From NCBI RefSeq assembly GCF_014656545.1, contig NZ_BNDS01000011.1, positions 119,853 to 183,852 of the forward strand: DNA of 64,000 nt, given 5' to 3'. Below are positions 1 to 8,423 of this stretch, piece by piece. The position numbers and the translations under genes were made by a program. The DNA is from Neobacillus kokaensis. GTDB taxonomy: Bacteria; Bacillota; Bacilli; Bacillales; Cytobacillaceae. The notes beneath the pieces are model-generated. The model was not told where the DNA came from. It was given only the letters and a program-made list of their open reading frames with translations, and searched no databases. Position 1 is the first letter of the stretch; every line of letters begins with the position of its first letter.

Positions 1-860
1 GCAACTAAAGGAATGCCGGCCTTCATGAAAATTAAGATATATGGGCTTTCTCCCGCATTCAAAAGCTCATTCCATGGATAAGCAGCAAGCATGATTAAAA
101 TAGAACCGATGTAAAAAAATGATATTCGGAATGTAACAGTTCTAAACGCTTTCGGGAGTGATTTAGAAGGTTCTTCAGACTCGCCTGCTTCTACAGCAAG
201 TGTTTCAATGCCGCTATAACCCTGTATAACAAGGGAGATAACGGAAATCACACCTACCCAGCCAAAAGGAAGGAACCCGCCGTGAGCCCAAAGGTTCGTT
301 AAACCAACTACTTTTCCATCGTTGAAAACACCCGTTAAGATCATTAGGGCGCCAAATATCATAAAACCAATGATCGTCATAACTTTTAAAATAGCAAATA
401 TGAATTCGATTTCTCCAAAAACCTTTACAACCATCAAATTACATAGGGTAAACAATGCTAGTGCAACCAGTCCAGGGATCCACGCCGGAAAATTAGGATA
501 CCAAAATTGGATTAACTTCCCGATAGCTGCAAGCTCTGACATAACCGTTGCCACCCAGAAAAACCACCACATTCCACCGGTTATAAAGCCCATCCGCGGT
601 CCTAAAAACTCATGAGCGTAGCTGCTGAAAGAACCAGCAATCGGTTTTTCAACTGTCATCTCTCCTAAGGACCTCATCACAATCGCTACAATAATTCCAG
701 CAATAATATAAGCAACTATAATTCCGGGACCAGCAAGTCTGACAGCCTCGGAAGCTCCATAGAATAACCCTACTCCTATTACTCCGCCTAATGCTAAGAA
801 CTGAATATGCCGATCTTTTAAACTACGATCCAACTTTGAATGGTTATTGTCTGCTTTCAT
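1..860 (-). CDS. APC-superfamily amino acid permease, AAT family (partial)
   Basis: The minus-strand frame opens at ATG 860 and runs off the left edge of the window, so about 285 N-terminal residues are visible. The start has a clear AGGAGG-type site (GCAGGAGGACGATTAA then ATG). The protein begins MKADNNHSKLDRSLKDRHIQ and then shows the first-helix signature LGGVIGVGLFYG followed by several hydrophobic helices, typical of proton-coupled amino acid permeases of the GabP/AnsP/ProY group. It would act in the cytoplasmic membrane. The substrate cannot be read from sequence. Its promoter shares a composite operator with the taurine operon, so uptake of taurine or a related amine is a reasonable inference. 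A candidate cre site and an attenuator-like hairpin lie in its long leader. Confidence 0.88.
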   Translation of the reverse strand, partial: MKADNNHSKLDRSLKDRHIQFLALGGVIGVGLFYGASEAVRLAGPGIIVAYIIAGIIVAIVMRSLGEMTVEKPIAGSFSSYAHEFLGPRMGFITGGMWWFFWVATVMSELAAIGKLIQFWYPNFPAWIPGLVALALFTLCNLMVVKVFGEIEFIFAILKVMTIIGFMIFGALMILTGVFNDGKVVGLTNLWAHGGFLPFGWVGVISVISLVIQGYSGIETLAVEAGESEEPSKSLPKAFRTVTFRISFFYIGSILIMLAAYPWNELLNAGESPYILIFMKAGIPLV

Positions 861-952
861 TTAATCGTCCTCCTGCCTTATTGTGGATAAATATTATGAC
901 TTGAATTTTCTTCTAAGGACTCCCGAGGATTATGTATTTTTAAATCACCAAC

Positions 953-966
953 TGGATGCGCTTACA
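953..966 (-). promoter_or_regulatory. Candidate cre site (CcpA), weak
   Basis: The minus strand reads TGTAAGCGCATCCA, which matches 12 of 14 positions of the cre consensus TGWAANCGNTNWCA. It lies about 95 bp before the start of the left-hand permease and downstream of its putative promoter. This is the same relative order as the perfect cre in the ald leader. The match is imperfect, so it is only suggestive. Confidence 0.35.
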
Positions 967-995
967 TTCCGAAGTATTATCTTTGATTGAGAGAT

Positions 996-1026
996 TTAAA
1001 AATAGGGCCTTTGCAAATATAAAGCC
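996..1026 (-). terminator. Terminator-like hairpin inside the permease leader (possible attenuator)
   Basis: On the minus strand GGGCTTT and AAAGGCCC form a short stem followed by TATTTTTAAA. The hairpin lies downstream of the shared promoter module (1120-1199) and about 135 bp before the start codon at 860. It could terminate or attenuate transcripts from that promoter. The stem is short. Confidence 0.35.
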
Positions 1027-1119
1027 CAACTCCTCAAAGGAATACCAATTCGAGAGGTTGTAATTCTATTTCTATGTCCGCCATCATTCGTGCACCCCCT
1101 TAAAGGATTAAATCATGAT

Positions 1120-1199
1120 GTCAGGTCATCCTTACCAGTTATATACCCTTATTAAAATTAAACCATACATTTTCTAAGTGTTCAATATTTTCTAACTAT
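1120..1199 (-). promoter_or_regulatory. Composite promoter/operator module, copy 1 (taurine regulon)
   Basis: The plus-strand core TCAGGTCATCC[T]TACCAGT (inside 1120-1140) recurs with one change at 7404-7424, before ald. A second shared block AAATTAAACCA (1155-1165) and a third, TTCAATAT-TTCTAA (from 1181), also recur in the same order. On the minus strand the core is followed, after five bases, by GATTTAAT, in the same place as GATAAAAT in the ald copy, which I read as the -10 element. The core then overlaps the -35 region. The natural candidate binder is the GntR/HutC protein encoded at 7565-8287, but this is inference. Confidence 0.65.
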
Positions 1200-1233
1200 G
1201 TGGAATATTTAATATTCATATAGTATCTATTAA

Positions 1234-1275
1234 AAAATAAAATCCTCTAACCGCGATGGATTAGGGATTTTATTT
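1234..1275 (-). terminator. Intrinsic terminator after the APC permease at 1307-2821
   Basis: On the minus strand AAAATCCcTAA pairs with TTAgaGGATTTT and is followed by ATTTTTT. It lies about 30 bp after the stop of the permease gene. Confidence 0.75.
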
Positions 1276-1306
1276 CCAAACACTTGAAAGAGAGAATCTA
1301 CTAATC

Positions 1307-2821
1307 CTAAATTTCTATATTTACTGGAGTTTTGGGCGCCTTTGGTGTCGAGGTCCCTGCTGAAAGTGTTTTCCCTGTAATGTAAAAATCAAGCGTCTCT
1401 TTTGGAATCTGTTGATATTCCTTCCTTTTTATAAGGTAGAAGACCAGTCCAATCGCAATCCAAACTACTAACGCAATAAGTGATGGAGTTCCTAAGGCAG
1501 ACGGTGAGCTAGGAATAAGAAGTAATCCTAAGAAGCTGATACTAGAAATGATCCCTATTAGACAAATAAATTTCTTAAGCGGCGATACAAGGTCTTTTGA
1601 ATTTTCCTCACCAATTTCTAAACTCTTTCCATTTTCATTCCATTTAAAAAGTTTATATGCGGTACAACATGTATATAAATAGGCGATAGTAACCCCAGTT
1701 GCAGACATATCCACTACCCAAAGCAAGGCTGGCCGTCCGAACCAAGGTGCGAAGAGACAAAATACGGCTGTGAAAATAATCCCAACATAAGGGGTTTTAT
1801 ATTTAGGATGCAGTTTTCCAAAGGCTGCAGGCAGTATTTTAGCCCTCCCCATTGCAAACATTAAACGGCTGGAGGATACATAAAAACCATTTAACCCTGT
1901 AAAAACACCCATAAGCAAGGAAATACAGAGTAAAATCATACCAGCTGTTCCTAATGTGTTTGTGATGACATCTGCTGTCCCCCAAATTGGTTTCCCTTCA
2001 ACTAATTGCTGCCAAGGGTTGGCCACTGCAGTTGTAATAACCATTAACGAATAAAGGATCGCAGCAAAAATAAGGGAATAAATGATTAAGGAAAAAGCTT
2101 TCTTAGGTGGAAAGTTGAACTCTTCTGCTGCTTGAGGAACATTATCAAACCCTACATAGGCCCAAGGTGCAATCGCTAATATTGCTAGTATACCCGTAAT
2201 TGCTGGTATTCCCGGTTTCATTAGAGGTTTTAAGTTTTCTAGGCTTGTACTAGGATGGAGCAGCATACTGATTGTTAATAATAAAACTCCCGCGACGAGA
2301 ATGACACAAAAGATGAATTGAATTTGACCTGAGAGGGAACTACCTTTGACATTAAAATAGGCAAACAAGATAATGGCAATACTAGCAATTAGAACTTCGC
2401 CAAGATAGACTTGCCAGCCATTCATTTCATATAAATAGACAATATTTGAAATCGAAGGAACTACAAACTTTCCTAGTAATGCAAGAGCTGAGGCGTTTAA
2501 GGCAACAATACTAATATACCCTAACGTTAAGAACCAGCCGCAAATATACGCATGGGTTCTGCCGAAACCAACATAAGCGTAGGCAAATTCTCCGCCGGAA
2601 ACCGGCAGCTTTTCGATTAATATTCCATAACTTACGGCGATTAACATCATAATCAATCCGCCAAGCAGTAAACCGATAATCACTCCCAATGGGCCTGCCT
2701 TTGCCATCCAATCTGTAGGGAGAATAAAACATCCCCAGCCGATTGCTGACCCTAATGCGATCGCCCAAATCCAACTTGGTTTAAAACTCTTTTCAAGTTC
2801 CACCCTTTTTTCCAAAAGCAT
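1307..2821 (-). CDS. APC-family amino acid/polyamine permease, 504 aa
   Basis: This integral membrane protein has about a dozen hydrophobic segments. The first helix carries GSAIGWGCFILP, a variant of the APC signature GxxIGxGxF, and the next conserved block is PVSGGEFAYAYVGFG. Length (504 aa) is normal for the family. It is closer in style to the APA/cationic-type branch than to the AAT branch of the partial permease to its left. It starts at ATG 2821 with GGAGGGAC upstream. It lies 171 bp after xsc, in the same direction, with an intrinsic terminator between them, so it may be expressed by read-through or from its own promoter. The context suggests import of taurine or a related amino-sulfonate. 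No TauABC or TRAP taurine importer is present in the window. Confidence 0.88.
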   Translation of the reverse strand: MLLEKRVELEKSFKPSWIWAIALGSAIGWGCFILPTDWMAKAGPLGVIIGLLLGGLIMMLIAVSYGILIEKLPVSGGEFAYAYVGFGRTHAYICGWFLTLGYISIVALNASALALLGKFVVPSISNIVYLYEMNGWQVYLGEVLIASIAIILFAYFNVKGSSLSGQIQFIFCVILVAGVLLLTISMLLHPSTSLENLKPLMKPGIPAITGILAILAIAPWAYVGFDNVPQAAEEFNFPPKKAFSLIIYSLIFAAILYSLMVITTAVANPWQQLVEGKPIWGTADVITNTLGTAGMILLCISLLMGVFTGLNGFYVSSSRLMFAMGRAKILPAAFGKLHPKYKTPYVGIIFTAVFCLFAPWFGRPALLWVVDMSATGVTIAYLYTCCTAYKLFKWNENGKSLEIGEENSKDLVSPLKKFICLIGIISSISFLGLLLIPSSPSALGTPSLIALVVWIAIGLVFYLIKRKEYQQIPKETLDFYITGKTLSAGTSTPKAPKTPVNIEI

Positions 2822-2945
2822 GTCCCTCCATATTTCCTATTATTATCTTGCTATCACAATTAATCTATCATTTGCAAAAATATACCTTTTTCACAAATTG
2901 TAATTACCCCTATTTTTATCATAATACTTTGATTTAAGTCTAAAG

Positions 2946-2979
2946 AAAAAGGGGCTTAGACTGGTGCCTCGCCCCTTTT
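2946..2979 (-). terminator. Intrinsic terminator after xsc
   Basis: Minus-strand AAAAGGGGC and GCCCCTTTTTC form a strong GC stem with a T-rich tail, 13 bp past the xsc stop. It separates the tpa operon from the downstream permease. Confidence 0.85.
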
Positions 2980-2991
2980 CTTAGCTTTATC

Positions 2992-4761
2992 TTACCAGTT
3001 ACGGTGATCTAAATGAGCATATTTAGGAAGTAAACGTACTGGCATTTTCAATGCATCTTTTCTGAATGGAGGTGCCAATTGTGTTCCATCTACATGGATG
3101 TCAATAACAGTTGGTTTGCCAGATTCAATAGCCTTTTGAACAGCAGGCCCTAAATCTTCAGGTCGATCAACACTTACTCCTACTGCACCCATTGATCTTG
3201 CAACTTCTGCAAAATCAGGGTTTTCAATATCTGCACCTACAAAACGGTTGTTGTAGAAATCAACTTGGTTTTTCTTCTCTGCACACCATGCATGGTTATT
3301 AAATACACAAGCAACTACTGGAATATTTTCTTCAACAGCCGTGCTTACTTCATGCAAGCTCATACCCCATGCACCGTCACCCACAATCGCAACTACTGGA
3401 CTATTTGGATTAGCAAGCTTCGCACCTAATGCAGATGGATAAGCAAATCCAGTATTACCGAAAGTTAAAGCAGCAATATGCTGGCGGCCATTATTAAATT
3501 TCAAGTACGCATTAGCAGTTGAAGATACGTTACCAATATCAGTTGTAACGATTGTATTTTCAGGCAATGCTTTTGTCAGCTCTAATAATGCACGGCGTGG
3601 GTTAATTGGATTGCCGTCTACCATAGCTAGATCAACTAATTCTTTTTCCCATTGTGCTTTTAGTTCTGCTACTTGGCGCAGTGTTTCTTGATTTGGAGCT
3701 AAATTTGGCGTTTTTTCTTTCAAACGCTTAGCAATTTCAACGGAAGCAGCATTCGCATCACCGATAATCCCTACTTCTACTGGATGTGTACGAGCAATAT
3801 TACGTGGGTTAATATCCACTTGAATAATCTTTGCTTGTTTCGGGAAGTAATCAATGTCATAGCAAGGAAGTGTTCCAAATACGGATAAACGAGTACCAAT
3901 TGCTAACACTACGTCTGCATCTTTAAGTGAGTACATAGCAGCTTTTGATCCCATATAACCAATTGGTCCCACTGCTAACGCATGATTAGCTGGGAATGCA
4001 TCATTATGCATGTAAGAAACAGCCACAGGTGTAGTAAGGTGTTCTGCGATTTCTTTTACAGCTTCAATACCGTCAGAATCAACAACACCACGGCCTGCAA
4101 TGATAACAGGATTTTTAGCATTTGCTAATAATTCAACAGCCTTGTCAATTAACTCTAAAGATCCACAGCCACGGTTATCAACACGATATTGGTGCGGCTC
4201 TAAAATAACATCTTCTAATTCGCCATAGAAGTAGTCACGCGGGATATCGAATAATACTGGTCCGCGCTCAGCATAAGCAATACGGAATGCTGTTCTTAAG
4301 CAATCTGCTACACGGCTTGGATGTGTTACGCGAACTGTTTCTTTTGTAATCGCTTTAAATACAGATACTTGGTCACACTCTTGGAAACCGTCCCAGCCTA
4401 CAGTTGGTGTTCCTGCAGATGGAGAGATTACGACCATTGGTGTGTGCGCTTGGTTAGCTGCAGCAACAGAAGTAACCATGTTTGTAATACCAGGGCCATT
4501 TTGACCAATAACTACACCTGCTACCCCGCTGACTCTTGTATAGGCATCTGCCATATGGGCTGCACTTTGTTCATGACGAACCCCAATAAAGCGGATTCCA
4601 GCCTCTGGTAATAGGTCAAGCATATCCATGAAAGCTGATCCTAGGATACCGGAAATATGTTTTACGCCTTCTGCTACTAGAGTCTCTACAATTGCCTCAC
4701 TTGGAGTCATTTTCACTTTTTTTGTTTGGATTTGTTGTAATTCTTTTTCTACTTTTGCCAT
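2992..4761 (-). CDS. xsc: Sulfoacetaldehyde acetyltransferase (TPP enzyme), 589 aa
   Basis: Xsc cleaves sulfoacetaldehyde with phosphate to give acetyl phosphate and sulfite, releasing the sulfonate sulfur in the cytosol. The protein has the three-domain layout of TPP enzymes. The N-terminal block holds the catalytic Glu ([15 protein letters not shown]), and the cofactor motif GDGAWGM...NN lies near residue 460. The segment [19 protein letters not shown] is typical of Xsc rather than acetolactate synthase. The length is normal. It is the last gene of ald-tpa-xsc and starts 28 bp after tpa. The required partners tpa and ald are adjacent. Phosphotransacetylase (Pta) and a sulfite exporter, which would finish the pathway, are not in this window. 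Confidence 0.93.
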   Translation of the reverse strand: MAKVEKELQQIQTKKVKMTPSEAIVETLVAEGVKHISGILGSAFMDMLDLLPEAGIRFIGVRHEQSAAHMADAYTRVSGVAGVVIGQNGPGITNMVTSVAAANQAHTPMVVISPSAGTPTVGWDGFQECDQVSVFKAITKETVRVTHPSRVADCLRTAFRIAYAERGPVLFDIPRDYFYGELEDVILEPHQYRVDNRGCGSLELIDKAVELLANAKNPVIIAGRGVVDSDGIEAVKEIAEHLTTPVAVSYMHNDAFPANHALAVGPIGYMGSKAAMYSLKDADVVLAIGTRLSVFGTLPCYDIDYFPKQAKIIQVDINPRNIARTHPVEVGIIGDANAASVEIAKRLKEKTPNLAPNQETLRQVAELKAQWEKELVDLAMVDGNPINPRRALLELTKALPENTIVTTDIGNVSSTANAYLKFNNGRQHIAALTFGNTGFAYPSALGAKLANPNSPVVAIVGDGAWGMSLHEVSTAVEENIPVVACVFNNHAWCAEKKNQVDFYNNRFVGADIENPDFAEVARSMGAVGVSVDRPEDLGPAVQKAIESGKPTVIDIHVDGTQLAPPFRKDALKMPVRLLPKYAHLDHRNW

Positions 4762-4789
4762 TTATAAACACTACCCTTCTATAAATAAA

Positions 4790-6154
4790 TTAATTAATTT
4801 GGTTAAATGCATTTTCTACAGTTTCTACCAGGAAATTCAGATCCTCTTCCGTTGAAGAAAGCGGAGGAGCGATGATCAGGACATTATTAAAACCTGGTAC
4901 GGTGTCACCATTTCTGCCAATAATCAAGCCCTTTTCTTTACATAAGCCAATTACTTTTGCCAGCATTGCATCTTCAGCTGGTTCTTTAGACTGTTTATCT
5001 TTCACTAATTCAATCCCATATAAGAATCCTTTATGGCGAACTTCACCAACATTTGGATGCTCGATTAAATCTTTTAATCTGCCTAAAATCGATTCACCTA
5101 ATGTGGCAACGCGGCTAACGATATTTTCTTTTTCAATGATTTCAATATTTTTCAATGCTACTGCACAGCTTGCCGGATGTCCTCCGTAAGTAGAGACGTG
5201 ACGAAGATGTTTGTCTGCCCCTGCTTCTTTAAAGGTTTCAAAGATTTCAGATTTAACTGATGTTGCTCCTAGCGGCAAATATCCGCTTGTAAGTCCCTTC
5301 GCCATTGTTACGATATCAGGCTGTACACCTTCGGAATGCATGAATCCGAACATTTTACCAGTTCTGCCAAATCCCGAAACAACTTCATCACAAATGAGCA
5401 GGACATTATGTTTCTTACAAATTTCTTGTACACGCTGCATATATTCAGCTGAAGGAACAATCACACCGCCGCCGGAAATAAATGGCTCCATGATTACGGC
5501 TGAGACTGATTCAGCTCCTTCCCAATTAATCATTTGATCAATCATATCAGCAGCTACTTTATCGCAATTCGTCACCTCTTCGCCAAATGGACAGCGATAG
5601 CTGTATGGCGGTGGAACATGTAGGAAACCTGGCACACCTGGATCGTATTTTACCCGGCGGTTTGCCTGTGCGGTTGCACTTAATGCCCCAAGTGTTGAAC
5701 CATGATAGGCACGGTATCTGGAAATAATTTTATATTTTCCTGGATTACCAGTTTGAATATGATATTGTCTTGCAATTTTAAACGCTGTTTCATTGGATTC
5801 AGATCCACTGTTGGAAAAGAATGTTTTATATGAAGCGCCTAAAAGCTCGCTGATTTTAGCTGATAGTTTAATAGCTGGTATATGGCTGAGAGTTAGCGGA
5901 AAATACGAGAGCTTCATCATTTGTTCCGCTGCCGCATCGACAATTTCCTTTCTGCCATGCCCTAAATTTAAACACCATAACCCAGAGACACCATCCAAAT
6001 AACGTTTACCGTTAACATCTGTGAACCAAGCGCCTTCGCCTGAATCCGCAATTGTTGGATTGCTGCCTTCTACATGACGGCTCATAGCATGCCATAAATG
6101 TTCTTGGTCTTGAGCCTCAAGAAGCTGTGTATCTTGAACTTCTAGTTTAGTCAT
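4790..6154 (-). CDS. tpa: Taurine:pyruvate aminotransferase (class III PLP), 454 aa
   Basis: Tpa moves the amino group of taurine to pyruvate, giving sulfoacetaldehyde and L-alanine. The protein is a complete class III aminotransferase: the PLP-binding Asp is in LLICDEVVSGFGRTGK and the Schiff-base Lys in MAKGLTSGYLPLGA. The N-terminal SGLWCLNLGHGRKE and SYFPLTLSHIPAIKL blocks fit the taurine/omega-amino acid:pyruvate branch. Start ATG 6154 is preceded by AGGAGGTTCCGAGA. It sits between ald (24 bp upstream) and xsc. Without xsc and ald alongside, it could have been called a general omega-transaminase. The context makes the taurine role likely. Confidence 0.9.
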   Translation of the reverse strand: MTKLEVQDTQLLEAQDQEHLWHAMSRHVEGSNPTIADSGEGAWFTDVNGKRYLDGVSGLWCLNLGHGRKEIVDAAAEQMMKLSYFPLTLSHIPAIKLSAKISELLGASYKTFFSNSGSESNETAFKIARQYHIQTGNPGKYKIISRYRAYHGSTLGALSATAQANRRVKYDPGVPGFLHVPPPYSYRCPFGEEVTNCDKVAADMIDQMINWEGAESVSAVIMEPFISGGGVIVPSAEYMQRVQEICKKHNVLLICDEVVSGFGRTGKMFGFMHSEGVQPDIVTMAKGLTSGYLPLGATSVKSEIFETFKEAGADKHLRHVSTYGGHPASCAVALKNIEIIEKENIVSRVATLGESILGRLKDLIEHPNVGEVRHKGFLYGIELVKDKQSKEPAEDAMLAKVIGLCKEKGLIIGRNGDTVPGFNNVLIIAPPLSSTEEDLNFLVETVENAFNQIN

Positions 6155-6178
6155 TCTCGGAACCTCCTAATTTATTTT

Positions 6179-7315
6179 TTATGAAGCTGTAGTTGGTGTT
6201 TTTTCTAAAATTTCATCTAATGTTGTACATGGAAGATTATATGTTGCGGCAACAGCTGGATAAGTTATTTTACCCTTATAGGTGTTTAAGCCTTTTGCTA
6301 ATGCCTGATTTGACTTGACAGATTGTTCAATCCCTTTGTTCGCAAGCTGCAAACCATATGGGGTTGTCACATTGGCCAGGGCGTAGGTTGATGTTTTAGA
6401 TACAGCCCCTGGAATGTTTGGTACAGCATAATGTAGTACACCATGTTTGATAAATGTAGGGGAATCATGAGATGTAATATGGTCTACCGTTGCGATTGAG
6501 CCACCTTGGTCAACAGCAACATCTATAATAACGGAATTTGCTTCCATTTGTTTAACCATTTCTTCTGAGACAAGCTGTGGCGCTTTGGCACCTGGAATTA
6601 AAACGGCGCCAATGAGCAAGTCAGCTCCCTTTACTTCTTCAGCGATGTTATATGGATTTGACATAACAGTCTTTACTCTTCCGCCAAATTGGTCATCTAA
6701 TTGACGAAGACGTTCAGCGCTTATGTCAATAATGGTTACATCAGCGCCTAAGCCGACTGCCATTTTCGCGGCATTTGTTCCTACAACCCCGCCGCCGATA
6801 ACGACCACTTTACCAGGTCTGACTCCAGGTACTCCTCCTAAAAGGACCCCTTTACCACCATGAATTTTTTCTAAAAATTGTGCCCCCAGCTGAACGGACA
6901 TTCTGCCAGCCACTTCACTCATTGGTGTTAATAGAGGCAGAGAACGATTTTCAAGCTGAATCGTTTCGTATGCAACTGCTGTTACCTCGTTATCTAGTAA
7001 CGCTTTTGTCAATTCAGGCTCTGCAGCCAAATGGAGGTAGGTAAAGAGTATTAAATCTTTTCGCAAGTATTTGAACTCCTCAACTTGAGGTTCTTTTACT
7101 TTGACGACCATGTCTGCCGCCCAAGCATCAGCAGCAGTCGGGACGATCGTAGCACCCGCTTTTTCATACTCTTCATTTGGAATTCCACTGCCAAGACCGG
7201 CATCTTTTTCTACCAGGACTTGATGTCCTGCCTTTACATAAGAAGCAACACTTGCTGGGACCATAGAAACTCGATTTTCGTTATTCTTTATTTCTTTTGG
7301 TACACCGATAATCAT
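6179..7315 (-). CDS. ald: Alanine dehydrogenase, 378 aa
   Basis: This enzyme oxidises L-alanine to pyruvate and ammonium with NAD, recycling the acceptor used by Tpa. The sequence opens [16 protein letters not shown], the N-terminal signature of Ald/PNT, and has the nucleotide-binding motif [21 protein letters not shown] near residues 170-190 and the conserved block [19 protein letters not shown] near 295. The length is normal. The start has AAAGGATGTGTAGGTT upstream. It is the first gene of the operon. Its leader carries a perfect cre site and the duplicated operator module. A second, housekeeping ald elsewhere in the genome would not be surprising. Confidence 0.93.
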   Translation of the reverse strand: MIIGVPKEIKNNENRVSMVPASVASYVKAGHQVLVEKDAGLGSGIPNEEYEKAGATIVPTAADAWAADMVVKVKEPQVEEFKYLRKDLILFTYLHLAAEPELTKALLDNEVTAVAYETIQLENRSLPLLTPMSEVAGRMSVQLGAQFLEKIHGGKGVLLGGVPGVRPGKVVVIGGGVVGTNAAKMAVGLGADVTIIDISAERLRQLDDQFGGRVKTVMSNPYNIAEEVKGADLLIGAVLIPGAKAPQLVSEEMVKQMEANSVIIDVAVDQGGSIATVDHITSHDSPTFIKHGVLHYAVPNIPGAVSKTSTYALANVTTPYGLQLANKGIEQSVKSNQALAKGLNTYKGKITYPAVAATYNLPCTTLDEILEKTPTTAS

Positions 7316-7367
7316 AACCTACACATCCTTTCATTCATTTAATTGGTCAAAAGTTATCTGCATTGGA

Positions 7368-7381
7368 TGACAGCGTTTACA
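7368..7381 (-). promoter_or_regulatory. CcpA cre site in the ald leader (perfect consensus)
   Basis: On the minus strand TGTAAACGCTGTCA matches all 14 positions of TGWAANCGNTNWCA. It lies between the putative -10 (ATTTTA at 7391-7396 on the plus strand) and the ald start at 7315. This is a typical position for CcpA roadblock or repression, implying that preferred sugars repress taurine use. Confidence 0.7.
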
Positions 7382-7390
7382 GATAGGTTT

Positions 7391-7493
7391 ATTTTATCCG
7401 GACGTCAGGTCATCCGTACCAGTTTGGATAACAAACTAACCGTTAATCAAATTAAACCACATACAAAAACAATTTTCAATATATTCTAATTAT
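7391..7493 (-). promoter_or_regulatory. Composite promoter/operator module, copy 2, driving ald-tpa-xsc
   Basis: The core at 7404-7424 (TCAGGTCATCC[G]TACCAGT on the plus strand) matches 20 of 21 bases of the copy at 1120-1140. AAATTAAACCA (7449-7459) and TTCAATATATTCTAA (from 7475) repeat the other two blocks. Relative to copy 1 the gap between the core and AAATTAAACCA is 10 bp longer, one helical turn. The gap between the other two blocks is identical at 16 bp. A TAAAAT -10 candidate lies five bases beyond the core, with no good -35, which suggests an activator-dependent or operator-overlapped promoter. Confidence 0.65.
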
Positions 7494-7564
7494 AAAAAAC
7501 ATTTAGAGTTTTTAATAACACTTATTAAGTTTCTTAATGATTGCATTCTGATGATACAGCTTCA

Positions 7565-8287
7565 TTAATTATACTTACGTGATAGTTTAATCCGAAACGA
7601 GTACATATCTGAGCGGAAATAGGCAACGTAATATTCAATTAGATCACCTTCTTGGTCCATTAACAAACGTTCCGTTGCCAATACATTTAAGGATTCTGGA
7701 ATTTCTAAGAGGTTTGCATCCTCTTTGGTTAATTGACCGCCTGTAATGATCTGCTCCGCTTCAGAAAATTTTATTTGCAGATCTTCTTCAAGGAAATCGA
7801 ATAAAGTTCCTTTTTCAATATCAAATTGAGCTAACTTTTTTCCGATTTCAACAGGATAGTATTGTATTTCAATAGCAATGGGTATTTCATTGGCATAGCG
7901 AATTCTTTTGATATAATATGCTTCCTGAAAGCCGGTCACTTCTTTTATTTCATCCGATGTTTTTACAACACCATGTGTGATTAACCTTGCATCAGGTTTC
8001 ATACCCATTCGTTTAATAATTTCAGTCGTGCTGCTAAGGCTCCCAAGCCAGTCTTGAATCGGCTTAAGGGAAATAAATGTCCCTTTGCCGTGGACCTTTT
8101 CTAAAATGCCGTCCCTAACTAAATGGGAAACCGCTTCCCTCACCGTACTTCTGCTTACTTTAAACGCTTCCATGAGCTCCCTTTCACTGGGGATCTTTTC
8201 TTGATAAAACCCTTCCTTAATTAATTTCTCAAGCATATTTCTTAATTGAATGTGAAGCGGCATCGGATCTTTTGGATCTAAATTCAT
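7565..8287 (-). CDS. GntR-family regulator, HutC subfamily (UTRA domain), 240 aa
   Basis: The N-terminal winged helix (about residues 5-70) reads PMPLHIQLRNMLEKLIKEG...SERELMEAFKVSRSTVREAV, the GntR DNA-binding signature. Residues about 90-235 form a UTRA effector domain, with the typical TERLLMDQEGDLIEYYVAYFRSD near the C-terminus. It lies upstream of ald in the same direction, with its own start at 8287 (RBS AGGGAGGAAAAG). The likely target is the repeated box before ald and the left permease. The known gram-negative taurine regulator TauR is a MocR-type fusion protein, so this would be a different regulatory solution. The effector is unknown. Confidence 0.85.
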   Translation of the reverse strand: MNLDPKDPMPLHIQLRNMLEKLIKEGFYQEKIPSERELMEAFKVSRSTVREAVSHLVRDGILEKVHGKGTFISLKPIQDWLGSLSSTTEIIKRMGMKPDARLITHGVVKTSDEIKEVTGFQEAYYIKRIRYANEIPIAIEIQYYPVEIGKKLAQFDIEKGTLFDFLEEDLQIKFSEAEQIITGGQLTKEDANLLEIPESLNVLATERLLMDQEGDLIEYYVAYFRSDMYSFRIKLSRKYN

Positions 8288-8423
8288 CTTTTCTTTCCCT
8301 CCTTATATTTACCAAATTGTAATGATTATTTATATGTTACTAATTTATATCGCGCTTGTCATTAGTTTCCTTTATAATAGTTAATAAATTTAGAAGTTTC
8401 AGCAAATAGGAGTTGGATAATAT
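8288..8423. promoter_or_regulatory. Divergent promoter region between the GntR and LysR genes
   Basis: This 136-bp AT-rich gap separates the two divergently transcribed regulators. It carries the ribosome site of each gene. I see no copy of the taurine operator core here, so I cannot support autoregulation of the GntR gene by that box. Confidence 0.5.

Larger units (their letters stand above)
861..1306. other. Intergenic region between two permease genes
   Basis: This 446-bp gap holds, in minus-strand reading order, the terminator of the right-hand permease (1234-1275), a regulatory module (1120-1199) that is also found upstream of ald, a terminator-like hairpin (about 996-1026), a weak cre candidate (953-966) and the ribosome site of the left-hand permease. 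I see no further coding sequence. Confidence 0.7.

Noticed and set aside
7404..7424. CTGGTACGGATGACCTGA read as a sigma-54 promoter (TGGCAC-N5-TTGCW)
   Set aside because: The -24 half fits (CTGGTACG), but the -12 GC is missing in both copies and no sigma-54 activator gene is nearby. It fits better as an operator.
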